13,082 bases of DNA from an uncultured Bacilli bacterium (lineage in GTDB: Bacteria; Bacillota_I; Bacilli_A; RF39; UBA660). Made by a program: the position numbers and the translations under genes. The stretch covers positions 1 through 13,082 of the forward strand of contig CAKOQV010000035.1 of the NCBI GenBank assembly GCA_934101345.1, written 5' to 3'. Positions within the stretch are counted from its first letter, which is position 1. Each line of letters starts with the position of its first letter. The notes beneath the pieces were generated by a model that was not told the origin of the DNA, ran no database searches, and saw only the letters and a program-made list of their open reading frames with translations. Below are positions 1 through 6,211 of the stretch, piece by piece.

Positions 1-89
1 AACTGTTTGAAGACGGAGTGCATTTTAACTTGAATGATCATCAAAATATCGCTAAGTTGGTGAAAAAGAAAATACTCGGCATAGACTAA
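1..89 (+). CDS. C-terminal end of a probable SGNH/GDSL-family hydrolase (5' partial)
   Basis: Only the last 28 codons are visible, in the frame that begins at base 3 and stops with TAA at 87-89. The peptide has a Asp-Gly-Val-His stretch followed by a short amphipathic helix and a lysine-rich end. This resembles the last conserved block of SGNH/GDSL hydrolases, where the catalytic Asp and His sit as DxxH just before the final helix. Such enzymes remove or transfer acyl groups on sugars, lipids or peptidoglycan; the substrate cannot be told from this fragment. The codons (CTG, TTG, GTG, CTC, GGC) look less AT-biased than those of the genes that follow, though 28 codons is a small sample. A terminator follows at once, so this ends an upstream transcription unit. 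The family call rests on one motif and is tentative. Confidence 0.5.
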   Translation, partial: LFEDGVHFNLNDHQNIAKLVKKKILGID

Positions 90-108
90 TAAGAAATAGT
101 TAACAAAT

Positions 109-135
109 AAGAGAGAAACATCTCCCTTGTTTTTT
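109..135 (+). terminator. Rho-independent terminator after the partial SGNH-like gene
   Basis: The stem AAGAGAG (109-115) pairs with CTCCCTT (122-128) with one A-C mismatch. The loop is six bases, and a run of six T follows at 130-135. It sits 20 bases after the stop codon of the upstream gene. The T run overlaps the possible -35 box of the uvrB promoter. Confidence 0.6.
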
Positions 136-155
136 ATTATGATTAATGATAAAAT
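128..155 (+). promoter_or_regulatory. Candidate sigma-A promoter for uvrB
   Basis: A TTGTTT -35-like box (128-133) is separated by 16 bases from TAAAAT (150-155). A TG one base upstream of the -10 (147-148) makes an extended -10. Transcription would start near 162, giving a leader of about 100 bases that contains the twin-hairpin repeat. No LexA-type operator is obvious. Confidence 0.45.
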
Positions 156-183
156 AATCTATGTGAAGAAATAATAACTTATA

Positions 184-239
184 TTATTTGGAGACTCCAA
201 AGACTCCAAATAACACTCTAAGACCTTAGGCTTAGAGTG
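184..239 (-). repeat. Twin-hairpin element, copy 1 (reverse orientation, in the uvrB leader)
   Basis: Two perfect inverted repeats abut. TTATTTGGAG (184-193) pairs with CTCCAAATAA (204-213) around a 10-base loop. CACTCTAAG (214-222) pairs with CTTAGAGTG (231-239) around ACCTTAGG. That loop is the exact reverse complement of the loop in copy 2 (CCTAAGGT), so this copy is oriented toward the minus strand. Read on the minus strand, the loops are CCTAAGGT and TCTTTGGAGT. A 9-base direct repeat (GACTCCAAA twice, 193-210) results from the first hairpin's loop echoing its stem. There is no T run on either side. See copies at 4616-4669 and 10977-11036. Confidence 0.8.
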
Positions 240-251
240 AATAAAAGAAGT

Positions 252-258
252 GGGTGAT
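252..258 (+). promoter_or_regulatory. Ribosome binding site that sets the uvrB start
   Basis: GGGTGAT lies four bases before the ATG at 263. The upstream in-frame GTG at 254 is part of this Shine-Dalgarno sequence, so it is not the start codon. The same GGTGAT box precedes the start of ireB, the small membrane gene and spoVAC. Confidence 0.75.
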
Positions 259-262
259 AACT

Positions 263-2212
263 ATGTTTGAACTAATATCAAAATATAAACCAGCCGGAGA
301 TCAGCCTGAGGCTATTAAAGAATTAGTAGAGGGTATAAATGAAGGCAAAAGAGACCAAGTATTACTAGGAGCAACAGGTACAGGTAAAACATTTACTATA
401 GCAAATGTTATAGCTAGTGTAAATAAACCAACCTTAGTACTTGCCCATAATAAAACTCTCGCAGGTCAGCTTTATGCCGAATTCAAAGAATTATTTCCAA
501 ATAATAAAGTAGAACTATTCATCTCTTATTATGACTATTACCAACCTGAAGCCTATGTACCTAGTTCCGATACCTATATAGAAAAAGATTCATCAATAAA
601 TGATGAAATAGATGAATTAAGACATAGAGCCACATCAAGCTTAATATCTAGAAATGATGTCATAGTGGTAGCCTCAGTATCATGTATATATGGAATAGGT
701 GAAGTAGAAGAATACAAGAAAAAGATGTTAACTCTTAATGTAGGTGATACCAATCCAAGAGACGATGTATTAAAGAAACTAGTAGAAATGTTATATGAAA
801 GAAATGACTTTGATTTAAAAAGAGGTACCTTCAGAGTAAGAGGAGACTCCCTTGAAATAATACCAGCAAATGAAAGAACTAATGGTTTATTAATTGAGTG
901 GTTTGGTGATGAAATAGATCGCATTAGTGAAGTAGATACTGTAACAGGACATATTCTAAAAGATAAAAAGACAGCCTCTATCTTCGCTGCATCACACTTT
1001 GTTACTGATGAAGAGAAACTAAAGATAAGTATCGATAGAATATTAAAAGAAAAAGATGAAAGAGTAAAATACTTTAAAGAAAATAATAAATTAATTGAAG
1101 CTCAAAGAATAGAAGAGAGAGTTAACTATGATATGGAAATGCTTTCTGAAACAGGCTTCTGTAGAGGTATTGAAAACTATTCTAGACATATTGCTCTAAA
1201 AGAAGAAGGAGTACCACCATGTACCCTAATAGATTTTTTTCCCAAAGATTTTTTACTTGTAATAGATGAATCTCATGTGAGTATTCCTCAGGTAAGAGCT
1301 ATGTATAATGGTGATAGAGCAAGAAAAATGAACCTTGTAGACTATGGCTTTAGACTACCTAGTGCTCTAGATAATAGACCTCTTAAATTTGAAGAATTTG
1401 AAAGTAAACTAAATAATGTCATATATGTTAGTGCTACTCCTGGTGATTATGAACTAGGAAGAACGGGTAATCACTATATTCAGCAGATTATTCGTCCGAC
1501 AGGATTACTTGATCCAAAGATTGAAGTAAGACCTACTAAAAACCAAATAGATAATTTACTTGAAGAAATAGAAAAAAATAATAGTGCTAACGAAAGAACA
1601 ATTATTACTACTCTTACTATTCGTATGGCCGAAGAATTAACTAACTATTTAAAGAGTCTCGATATAAAAGTAGCCTATTTACATAATGAAGTAAAATCAT
1701 TAGAAAGATTAAAAATAATAAGAGATTTAAGGCTTGGTAAGTATGATGTTCTAGTGGGTATCAATCTATTAAGAGAAGGATTAGATATACCAGAAGTATC
1801 TCTAATAGCCATTATGGATGCTGATAAACAAGGCTTCCTACGTAGTACCAGAAGTTTAATTCAAACTATCGGAAGAGCTGCAAGAAACGCTAAAGGCAGA
1901 GTAATAATGTATGCTGATACTATATCTGATAGTATGAATGAAGCCATTACTGAGACCGAAAGAAGAAGAACTATTCAGGAAGAATATAATAAAGTACATA
2001 ATATTGTACCAAAGACAATTATCAAAGAAATACCTGAAGTAGTATCAAATGAAATAGAAGTAAAACCAAAGAAAGAAAAGAAACTAACTAAAGAAGAAAA
2101 ACTATCTATGATTGAAGACTTAACTAAAGAAATGAAAGAAGCCGCTGGTAACTTAGACTTTGAAAGAGCAATGCAGCTTAGAGATATAATATTTGAATTA
2201 GAAAGTGAATAA
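263..2212 (+). CDS. uvrB: UvrABC system protein B, excision-repair helicase
   Basis: UvrB receives damaged DNA from UvrA, verifies the lesion with its beta-hairpin and recruits UvrC for incision in cytoplasmic nucleotide excision repair. The 649-residue product is full length for the family. Visible landmarks are: an N terminus running Met-Phe-Glu-Leu into the KPAGDQP motif (9-15); Walker A GATGTGKT (36-43); the damage-probing beta-hairpin with YYDYYQPEAYVP (89-100); the Walker B-type VIDESH (333-338); helicase motif VI QTIGRAARN (534-542); and a C-terminal UVR motif (about 613-647) that contacts UvrC. ATG at 263 is chosen over the in-frame GTG at 254, which is inside the ribosome binding site; UvrB proteins usually begin at this Met-Phe-Glu. 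The gene stands alone here: uvrA is not in the window. A terminator overlaps its stop codon. Confidence 0.98.
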   Translation: MFELISKYKPAGDQPEAIKELVEGINEGKRDQVLLGATGTGKTFTIANVIASVNKPTLVLAHNKTLAGQLYAEFKELFPNNKVELFISYYDYYQPEAYVPSSDTYIEKDSSINDEIDELRHRATSSLISRNDVIVVASVSCIYGIGEVEEYKKKMLTLNVGDTNPRDDVLKKLVEMLYERNDFDLKRGTFRVRGDSLEIIPANERTNGLLIEWFGDEIDRISEVDTVTGHILKDKKTASIFAASHFVTDEEKLKISIDRILKEKDERVKYFKENNKLIEAQRIEERVNYDMEMLSETGFCRGIENYSRHIALKEEGVPPCTLIDFFPKDFLLVIDESHVSIPQVRAMYNGDRARKMNLVDYGFRLPSALDNRPLKFEEFESKLNNVIYVSATPGDYELGRTGNHYIQQIIRPTGLLDPKIEVRPTKNQIDNLLEEIEKNNSANERTIITTLTIRMAEELTNYLKSLDIKVAYLHNEVKSLERLKIIRDLRLGKYDVLVGINLLREGLDIPEVSLIAIMDADKQGFLRSTRSLIQTIGRAARNAKGRVIMYADTISDSMNEAITETERRRTIQEEYNKVHNIVPKTIIKEIPEVVSNEIEVKPKKEKKLTKEEKLSMIEDLTKEMKEAAGNLDFERAMQLRDIIFELESE

Positions 2213-2230
2213 TAATACTTTCTTTTTTTT
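2200..2230 (+). terminator. Intrinsic terminator of uvrB
   Basis: AGAAAGT (2200-2206) pairs with ACTTTCT (2217-2223), and a run of T extends to 2230. The uvrB stop codon lies in the loop. The T run reaches the stop codon of the convergent minus-strand gene at 2229. Confidence 0.75.
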
Positions 2231-2432
2231 AACATCCAAATATTAACCAAAATCCCAAACATATAAGCGTAGCATATTCAAGTAGTAATATAAATACATT
2301 ACCAAAGCACGGAGCAAATAAAGTAATTAGCATCTGATAAAAAGTAATAATCATAAGAATGATAACCATAATAAGAAAAAATAACTTCCATCCAGCACAT
2401 AACCTAAAAAAATTAAAAAAGTTATTAAACAT
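2229..2432 (-). CDS. Small two-helix membrane protein, unrecognised
   Basis: I do not recognise this 67-residue protein. It is almost entirely hydrophobic, with two probable membrane helices (about residues 16-42 and 47-65), few charged residues and three cysteines. It is too short for the usual small transporters. It looks real because a strong AGGTGAT ribosome binding site sits four bases before the ATG at 2432, matching the sites of ireB and uvrB. The longer reading from GTG at 2441 begins inside that site. A weak candidate promoter on the minus strand has TTTACA (2478-2483) about 17 bases before TATTCA. It runs convergent with uvrB and its stop falls in the uvrB terminator's T run. Its upstream region overlaps the ireB promoter region on the other strand. 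It may be lineage specific. Confidence 0.55.
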   Translation of the reverse strand: MFNNFFNFFRLCAGWKLFFLIMVIILMIITFYQMLITLFAPCFGNVFILLLEYATLICLGFWLIFGC

Positions 2433-2436
2433 TACT

Positions 2437-2443
2437 ATCACCT
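2437..2443 (-). promoter_or_regulatory. Ribosome binding site of the small membrane protein gene
   Basis: AGGTGAT on the minus strand is four bases from the ATG at 2432. It is the main evidence that this short hydrophobic reading frame is translated. Confidence 0.6.
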
Positions 2444-2498
2444 ATAATAGTTTATGAATACATAAAAAAAATGCTAATGTAAAGTTTAATAAATACTC

Positions 2499-2527
2499 TT
2501 GTTAAATAATTTAAATTATGGTAGAAT
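2499..2527 (+). promoter_or_regulatory. Sigma-A promoter of the ireB-ruvX-yrzB-mltG operon
   Basis: TTGTTA (2499-2504) and TAGAAT (2522-2527) are separated by 17 bases. TG one base upstream of the -10 gives an extended -10. Transcription would start near 2534, giving a short leader that contains the AGGTGAT ribosome binding site at 2541-2547. Confidence 0.7.
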
Positions 2528-2540
2528 AAAATTGTAATAG

Positions 2541-2547
2541 AGGTGAT
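2541..2547 (+). promoter_or_regulatory. Ribosome binding site that sets the ireB start
   Basis: AGGTGAT lies four bases before the ATG at 2552. The in-frame GTG at 2543 is part of this site and is rejected as the start. Confidence 0.7.
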
Positions 2548-2551
2548 ATAT

Positions 2552-2797
2552 ATGGATAGTAATACTACAATACATTTTGATATATCAGAAGTAAATGATG
2601 AAGTTGTTAAAAGTACTCTTCGTGATGTTCTTGAATCCCTTGAAGAGAGAGGATATAATCCTATTAATCAAATAGTAGGATATATAATATCAGGAGATTT
2701 AGGCTATATTTCTTCATATAAAGAAGCAAGAAACAAAATAGCCAAAATAGATCGTACAGTACTAGTAGAAGTCCTACTTAAGAATTATTTAAAATGA
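2552..2797 (+). CDS. ireB: IreB family regulatory phosphoprotein (UPF0297, YrzL)
   Basis: The 81-residue product matches the small UPF0297 family. Its hallmark is the central ERGYNPINQIVGYIISGD block (about residues 33-50), followed by a basic ARNKIAKIDR segment. In Enterococcus, IreB is phosphorylated on N-terminal threonines by the Ser/Thr kinase IreK and negatively influences cephalosporin resistance. Here Thr5 and Thr6 lie in the equivalent N-terminal stretch. No kinase is in the window. The ATG at 2552 is used because the upstream GTG belongs to the ribosome binding site. The stop overlaps the next start as ATGA (2794-2797), so ireB and ruvX are translationally coupled. The ireB-ruvX-yrzB-mltG order is the usual Bacillota arrangement and supports all four calls. 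Confidence 0.93.
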   Translation: MDSNTTIHFDISEVNDEVVKSTLRDVLESLEERGYNPINQIVGYIISGDLGYISSYKEARNKIAKIDRTVLVEVLLKNYLK

Positions 2798-3219
2798 GAT
2801 ATTTAGGAATAGATTTAGGTAGTAAGACAGTAGGTCTTGCTATGTCTGATACAACCTTAACAATTGCATCTACTTACAAAACTATATTCTTTAAAGATGA
2901 AGACTATAATAGTACTATTAATGAAATAAAAGATATTATTAAAGAGTATAATATTACCAAAATAATATTAGGCCTTCCCAAGAATATGAACAATACCTTA
3001 GGGGAACGCGCAGAGATAACATTAAAATATAAAGAATTACTTGAGAAATCTACTGGCCTTCCTGTTATAATGTTTGATGAAAGATTAACCTCAGTAATAT
3101 CAAATAGTATTCTAATTGAGGCTGATATGTCTCGTAAAAAGAGAAAGAAAAAAGTAGATAGTATTGCCGCTCAAATAATATTACAAGACTATTTAAATAA
3201 GGAGAAAAACAATGGATAA
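2794..3219 (+). CDS. ruvX: YqgF/RuvX family pre-16S rRNA nuclease (putative Holliday junction resolvase)
   Basis: The 141-residue protein has the RNase H-like YqgF fold at normal family length. The N-terminal strand carries LGIDLGSKTVGLAMSD (4-19) with the first acidic residue Asp7. ILGLPKNM (58-65) follows, then FDERLTS (94-100) with Glu96 and a terminal VDSIAAQIILQDYL (121-134) with Asp122. These three acidic residues form the expected metal-binding site. Family members are implicated in final trimming of the 16S rRNA 5' end; the older name reflects similarity to Holliday junction resolvases. The start overlaps the ireB stop by four bases, and the end overlaps yrzB by eight. A run of Arg/Lys (114-120) before the last acidic motif is typical of substrate-contacting segments in this family. 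Confidence 0.95.
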   Translation: MRYLGIDLGSKTVGLAMSDTTLTIASTYKTIFFKDEDYNSTINEIKDIIKEYNITKIILGLPKNMNNTLGERAEITLKYKELLEKSTGLPVIMFDERLTSVISNSILIEADMSRKKRKKKVDSIAAQIILQDYLNKEKNNG

Positions 3220-3499
3220 AGAAAATAAATTTAAAGTAATAGATAAAGATGGAAAAGAAATAGAATTTGAAGTGCTATTTACTTTTGAATCAGACGAAAC
3301 AAAGAAGAATTATATGGTTTATACTGATAATAGTACTGATGAAAAAGGTAATGTTAGAGTATATGCCAGTGTATTCAAACCTGATGCTGAGCCACTAGAA
3401 CTATTACCAGTTGAAACAGAAAGAGAATGGAAAATAATTGAAACAATATTAGATTCCATTCAAGAAGAAAACAAAAAGAATAGCGAAGAAAGTAAATAA
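3212..3499 (+). CDS. yrzB: DUF1292/UPF0473 family protein, YrzB-like
   Basis: This 95-residue acidic protein has the DUF1292 signature. There is an N-terminal VIDKDGKEIEFEVLFTFE stretch (9-26), then YMVYTDN (34-40), a YASVFKP segment (51-57) and a C-terminal helix carrying the ETEREWKIIETIL motif (68-80). No biochemical function is established for the family. It is recognised mainly by its conserved position between the YqgF nuclease and MltG, as here. The ATG follows an AAGGAGA ribosome binding site and overlaps the end of ruvX by eight bases, which implies coupled translation. A small AT-only hairpin with a T run spans the stop codon. Confidence 0.9.
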   Translation: MDKENKFKVIDKDGKEIEFEVLFTFESDETKKNYMVYTDNSTDEKGNVRVYASVFKPDAEPLELLPVETEREWKIIETILDSIQEENKKNSEESK

Positions 3500-3510
3500 T
3501 TACTTTTTTT
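3489..3510 (+). terminator. Weak intrinsic terminator or attenuator between yrzB and mltG
   Basis: AAAGTAA (3489-3495) pairs with TTACTTT (3500-3506) around the loop ATAA, with T continuing to 3510. The stem is almost all A-T, so termination is probably partial. It would lower mltG expression relative to the upstream genes. Confidence 0.45.
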
Positions 3511-3522
3511 CTTGGAGGTATT

Positions 3523-4599
3523 ATGAAGAATTTTAGAAATATAGCAATAATATTACTTGTAGTATTTACTACTGTGATACTTGCTTTGGGGGTATATTAT
3601 AAAGTAAATATGACTGGTACATCTAATTCTGATACTAAGAAAGTAATAAATATTGAAAAAGGAAGTATAGATAGCATTGCTAAAACACTAAAAGATAATA
3701 ATTTAATTAAGAATGTATCTATATTTAAAGTATATATAAAACTAACCAATAAGACTAGTCTAAAAGCAGGTACTTATGAATTATCTGAGAATATGGGGGT
3801 TGAAAAGATTGTAAAGATTCTTGAAGATGGTACTAAGTCTAATCCTAATGAGATATCAATTACTTTTAAAGAGGGTATTAATATAAGAAAAATAGCTACA
3901 TTAATTAGTGAAAATACCAATAATAGTTATGATGATGTTATAAAAAAAGCATCTGATGAAACATTTATAAATACACTAATAAATAAGTATTGGTTTTTGA
4001 CTGAGGATATTAAAAATAAAAACATCTATTATAGTCTAGAGGGATATTTATTTCCTGATACTTATAGATTTAATAATAGAGAAGTAACTACTGAAGAAAT
4101 ATTTACTAAGATGTTAGATGAAATGGATAAGAAGTTATCTAAATATAAAGATGATATTAATAAGAGTGATCTAAGTGTTCATGAAATAATTACTTTGGCT
4201 TCCGTTGTTGAGTTAGAAGGAGCTAAAGCTACTGATAGAAAGGAAGTAGCAGGTGTCTTTTATAACAGACTTAATAGCAGTGCTTATCCTACTTTGGGTA
4301 GTGACGCTACTACTTATTATGCATCAAAGATAGATGACTGGAGTTATAGTCTTACTTATAAAGAACTTAATGATTGTAAGAATAAATATAATACTAGATG
4401 TAGTAGTAATACTGGTCTACCAATAGGACCAATATGTAATCCTGGTATTGAGTCTATTGAAGCTACAATTAATCCAGATAAACATGAATACTATTACTTT
4501 GTCACAGATTGTAACGGTAAAGTATATTTAACCAAGAATAGTACTGAACATAATAATATAATTAATAAATTAAAGAAAGAAGATAACTGGTGTGCTTAA
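3523..4599 (+). CDS. mltG: Endolytic murein transglycosylase MltG (YceG family)
   Basis: MltG cleaves nascent glycan strands at the membrane and so sets peptidoglycan chain length. The 358-residue product has an N-terminal membrane anchor (about 5-27) with the rest outside. A LysM-like segment lies at about 40-105, with KAGTYELS (81-88). The catalytic YceG domain follows, with EGYLFPDTY (173-181), ASVVELEG (226-233) carrying the expected catalytic Glu230, VAGVFYNRL (242-250), and NTGLPIGPICNPG (296-308) leading into ATINP. Translation starts at ATG after GGAGG at 3514-3518. Five cysteines (284, 293, 305, 330, 357) lie in the extracytoplasmic domain, so disulfides are possible; Bacillota homologues usually have few. 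It ends the ireB operon, and its stop codon is inside the loop of the terminator. Confidence 0.95.
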   Translation: MKNFRNIAIILLVVFTTVILALGVYYKVNMTGTSNSDTKKVINIEKGSIDSIAKTLKDNNLIKNVSIFKVYIKLTNKTSLKAGTYELSENMGVEKIVKILEDGTKSNPNEISITFKEGINIRKIATLISENTNNSYDDVIKKASDETFINTLINKYWFLTEDIKNKNIYYSLEGYLFPDTYRFNNREVTTEEIFTKMLDEMDKKLSKYKDDINKSDLSVHEIITLASVVELEGAKATDRKEVAGVFYNRLNSSAYPTLGSDATTYYASKIDDWSYSLTYKELNDCKNKYNTRCSSNTGLPIGPICNPGIESIEATINPDKHEYYYFVTDCNGKVYLTKNSTEHNNIINKLKKEDNWCA

Positions 4600-4615
4600 A
4601 GTTATCTTTTTATTT
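4580..4615 (+). terminator. Intrinsic terminator of the ireB-mltG operon
   Basis: AAGATAACT (4580-4588) pairs perfectly with AGTTATCTT (4600-4608) around an 11-base loop that holds the mltG stop codon. TTTATTT follows. The second twin-hairpin element begins at the next base. Confidence 0.85.
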
Positions 4616-4669
4616 CCCCTTAAGCCTGTAGTCTTGCGGGGCATTATGAAGCCTAAGGTCTTCATAATG
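4616..4669 (+). repeat. Twin-hairpin element, copy 2 (after mltG)
   Basis: Hairpin A is CCCCTTAAG (4616-4624) with CTTGCGGGG (4633-4641), allowing one mismatch and one G-T pair, around the loop CCTGTAGT. Hairpin B begins at the next base: CATTATGAAG (4642-4651) pairs perfectly with CTTCATAATG (4660-4669) around CCTAAGGT. Loops and closing bases read AAG-CCTGTAGT-CTT and AAG-CCTAAGGT-CTT. The first nearly repeats the copy 3 motif, and the second is the exact reverse complement of the copy 1 motif. It lies after the mltG terminator and before the promoter of the broken small gene, so it may be untranscribed unless readthrough occurs. Confidence 0.85.
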
Positions 4670-4679
4670 AAATATTTTG

Positions 4680-4707
4680 TTTACATTATTAATTTATATG
4701 CTATACT
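4680..4707 (+). promoter_or_regulatory. Strong sigma-A promoter for the frameshifted small gene
   Basis: TTTACA (4680-4685) and TATACT (4702-4707) are 16 bases apart. TGC immediately before the -10 gives an extended -10. The ATG at 4726 follows an AGGGGGA ribosome binding site (4714-4720). Confidence 0.7.
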
Positions 4708-4725
4708 TGTATTAGGGGGAAATTT

Positions 4726-4918
4726 ATGAATAATAATTTATCAGAAGAACAATTAAAATTATAAGAAAGATCCTAAATACTTTAAGAAAGAATTTAATAA
4801 ATCGCTATTAGATTATTCACTTATTGAAGATATATCTTCATTTAAAAGAGTAGGAGTATCTTATGAAGAATTAATAAAAGGAAATACCTTAAAGAAAGTA
4901 TTAACTAAGAATAGTTAG
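4726..4918 (+). pseudogene. Small gene broken by a one-base frameshift, unrecognised
   Basis: A good promoter and ribosome binding site lead into ATG at 4726, but this frame stops at 4762-4764 after 12 codons. The reading frame one base ahead then stays open, with a protein-like sequence, to TAG at 4918. It has no start codon of its own and a stop (TAA at 4754) closes it upstream. Removing one base near the A4-T2 stretch at 4755-4760 restores a single product of about 63 residues. That product would be highly charged, with DPKYFKKEF in the middle and a Lys-rich end, no membrane segment and no family I recognise. Its end overlaps the convergent spoVB end by 14 bases. A short hairpin (4902-4917) before TTTTT may terminate it weakly. 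A sequencing or assembly indel is an equally good explanation. Confidence 0.5.
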
Positions 4919-6206
4919 TCCTTTTTAAATATTTATTTGTATAATAAAGATGATGAATAGTAACAGTTAATATATTTAATATACTAGATATAATTAAACT
5001 CCATAATCCTATTTTTAAATAACATAGAATAGTTAAACTAAGTAGTTTAATTATACCTCCATATAAAGTACCTTTCATAGCCTCTTTAGAATATCCCATA
5101 CCATTTAAACTACTTGTAAGAGGAGCCTGTATATAATGTAGTAAAAAGAAAGGAGCAGTTACTTTTATATATTCTAGTCCTAGATTAGTATTGTATACTA
5201 ATTTTAATGGTACATCTGGTATAAAGATGAATATTAAAGTAGAAGGTATTCCAATAAGTAAAGAAAAAATAATAGCTTCTTTTATTTTCTTTTTAGTATG
5301 TGTTATATTACCTCTACTATAAGAATTAGATACTACTGGTAGTATAGCGGACGATATGGCTAAAGTAAAGAAACTAGGTAGTAATAATAAAGGGTATACA
5401 TAGCCATTAATAATACCATATTCTAAAGTAATATAGTCATTAGAGTATCCAATATATTTAAGCATATTAGTAAGTATAATAGGTTCAAAGAAATAAGTAA
5501 TAGAACCAATCATTCTCGCAGTAGTAGTGGGTATACTAATACCAAGTATTTCTCTAATAATTTTATTATCTTTGTGAAAGTCTTCTTTAATTATTTTTTC
5601 TTTTGGTAAAAAGAAGAGAAGAACAATAATAGAAAAACCTTCACTTAAAATATTAATTAGTACAACAAAAGTAATTGCAGTGGTAAGTCCATACTGCATC
5701 ATATTACCTACGATTAAAACAGTAAGAATAAGTCTAACTATTTGTTCAATAACATTAGATAGAGTGCACGGAAAAACTCTTTCTTTACCAAAAAAATAGC
5801 CTTTAATAATACTAGATACTGCGATAAAAGGAAGAGTAATACCAATAGATATTAATGGATAATATAAATCACTAGAATGTAATAAATTATTAGCTAGAAT
5901 AGGGGATATAATAAATAATAATATAATAAGTAAAATATTATATATTAATATAATATATGTAATAGGTATAACTATTTTTTTACTACTTTTATTTCTTTCA
6001 GATACCATCTTTGTAATAGCAGTAGGTACTCCAAGATTGCATAAAGTAATAAACAAATTAAAAGTAGGAAGAACTAACATATATTTGCTGATACCTTCTG
6101 TACCAATAGTTCTAGTAAGAACAATCTTAATAGTCATACCAAGTATTTTAGTAATTAAACCACCGATAATTAATATAATAGTGGATTTAACAAATTTATT
6201 TTTCAT
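4905..6206 (-). CDS. spoVB: SpoVB-like polysaccharide/lipid flippase (MOP/MATE superfamily)
   Basis: The 433-residue protein is polytopic, with about 12 membrane helices. Its N-terminal region closely follows Bacillus SpoVB: FVKSTIILIIGGL, a short loop with RTIGTEGISKYM (32-43), NLGVPTAITKMVSE (57-70), then IKGYFFGKE and VIEQIVR further on. SpoVB belongs to the MOP exporter superfamily and is needed for spore cortex peptidoglycan, probably moving lipid-linked precursors. It is shorter than Bacillus SpoVB (about 518 residues), apparently at the C terminus. A paralogue in the same YtgP/SpoVB group acting in vegetative growth is the main alternative. The ATG has no visible ribosome binding site, and a TATAAT lies only five bases upstream, so the message may be leaderless. 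It is isolated from its upstream neighbour by a terminator. Confidence 0.8.
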   Translation of the reverse strand: MKNKFVKSTIILIIGGLITKILGMTIKIVLTRTIGTEGISKYMLVLPTFNLFITLCNLGVPTAITKMVSERNKSSKKIVIPITYIILIYNILLIILLFIISPILANNLLHSSDLYYPLISIGITLPFIAVSSIIKGYFFGKERVFPCTLSNVIEQIVRLILTVLIVGNMMQYGLTTAITFVVLINILSEGFSIIVLLFFLPKEKIIKEDFHKDNKIIREILGISIPTTTARMIGSITYFFEPIILTNMLKYIGYSNDYITLEYGIINGYVYPLLLLPSFFTLAISSAILPVVSNSYSRGNITHTKKKIKEAIIFSLLIGIPSTLIFIFIPDVPLKLVYNTNLGLEYIKVTAPFFLLHYIQAPLTSSLNGMGYSKEAMKGTLYGGIIKLLSLTILCYLKIGLWSLIISSILNILTVTIHHLYYTNKYLKRTNYS

Positions 6207-6211
6207 AATAA

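Noticed and set aside
184..239. Riboswitch or T-box leader for uvrB
   Set aside because: There is no T-box sequence, no terminator/antiterminator pair and no known aptamer core; only the two simple hairpins are present.
254..262. GTG at 254 as the uvrB start
   Set aside because: It lies inside the GGGTGAT ribosome binding site, and UvrB proteins begin with Met-Phe-Glu, which is the ATG at 263.
574..924. 116-codon open frame on the minus strand inside uvrB
   Set aside because: It is antisense to conserved UvrB codons, has no ribosome binding site, and its product looks low in complexity.
4616..4669. Twin hairpins as ordinary intrinsic terminators
   Set aside because: None of the three elements is followed by a T run, copy 2 comes after a complete separate terminator, and copy 1 precedes a gene instead of following one.
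4750..4765. Programmed frameshift in the small gene
   Set aside because: The site lacks a recognised slippery heptamer or a clear downstream structure, so a mutation or sequence error is simpler.
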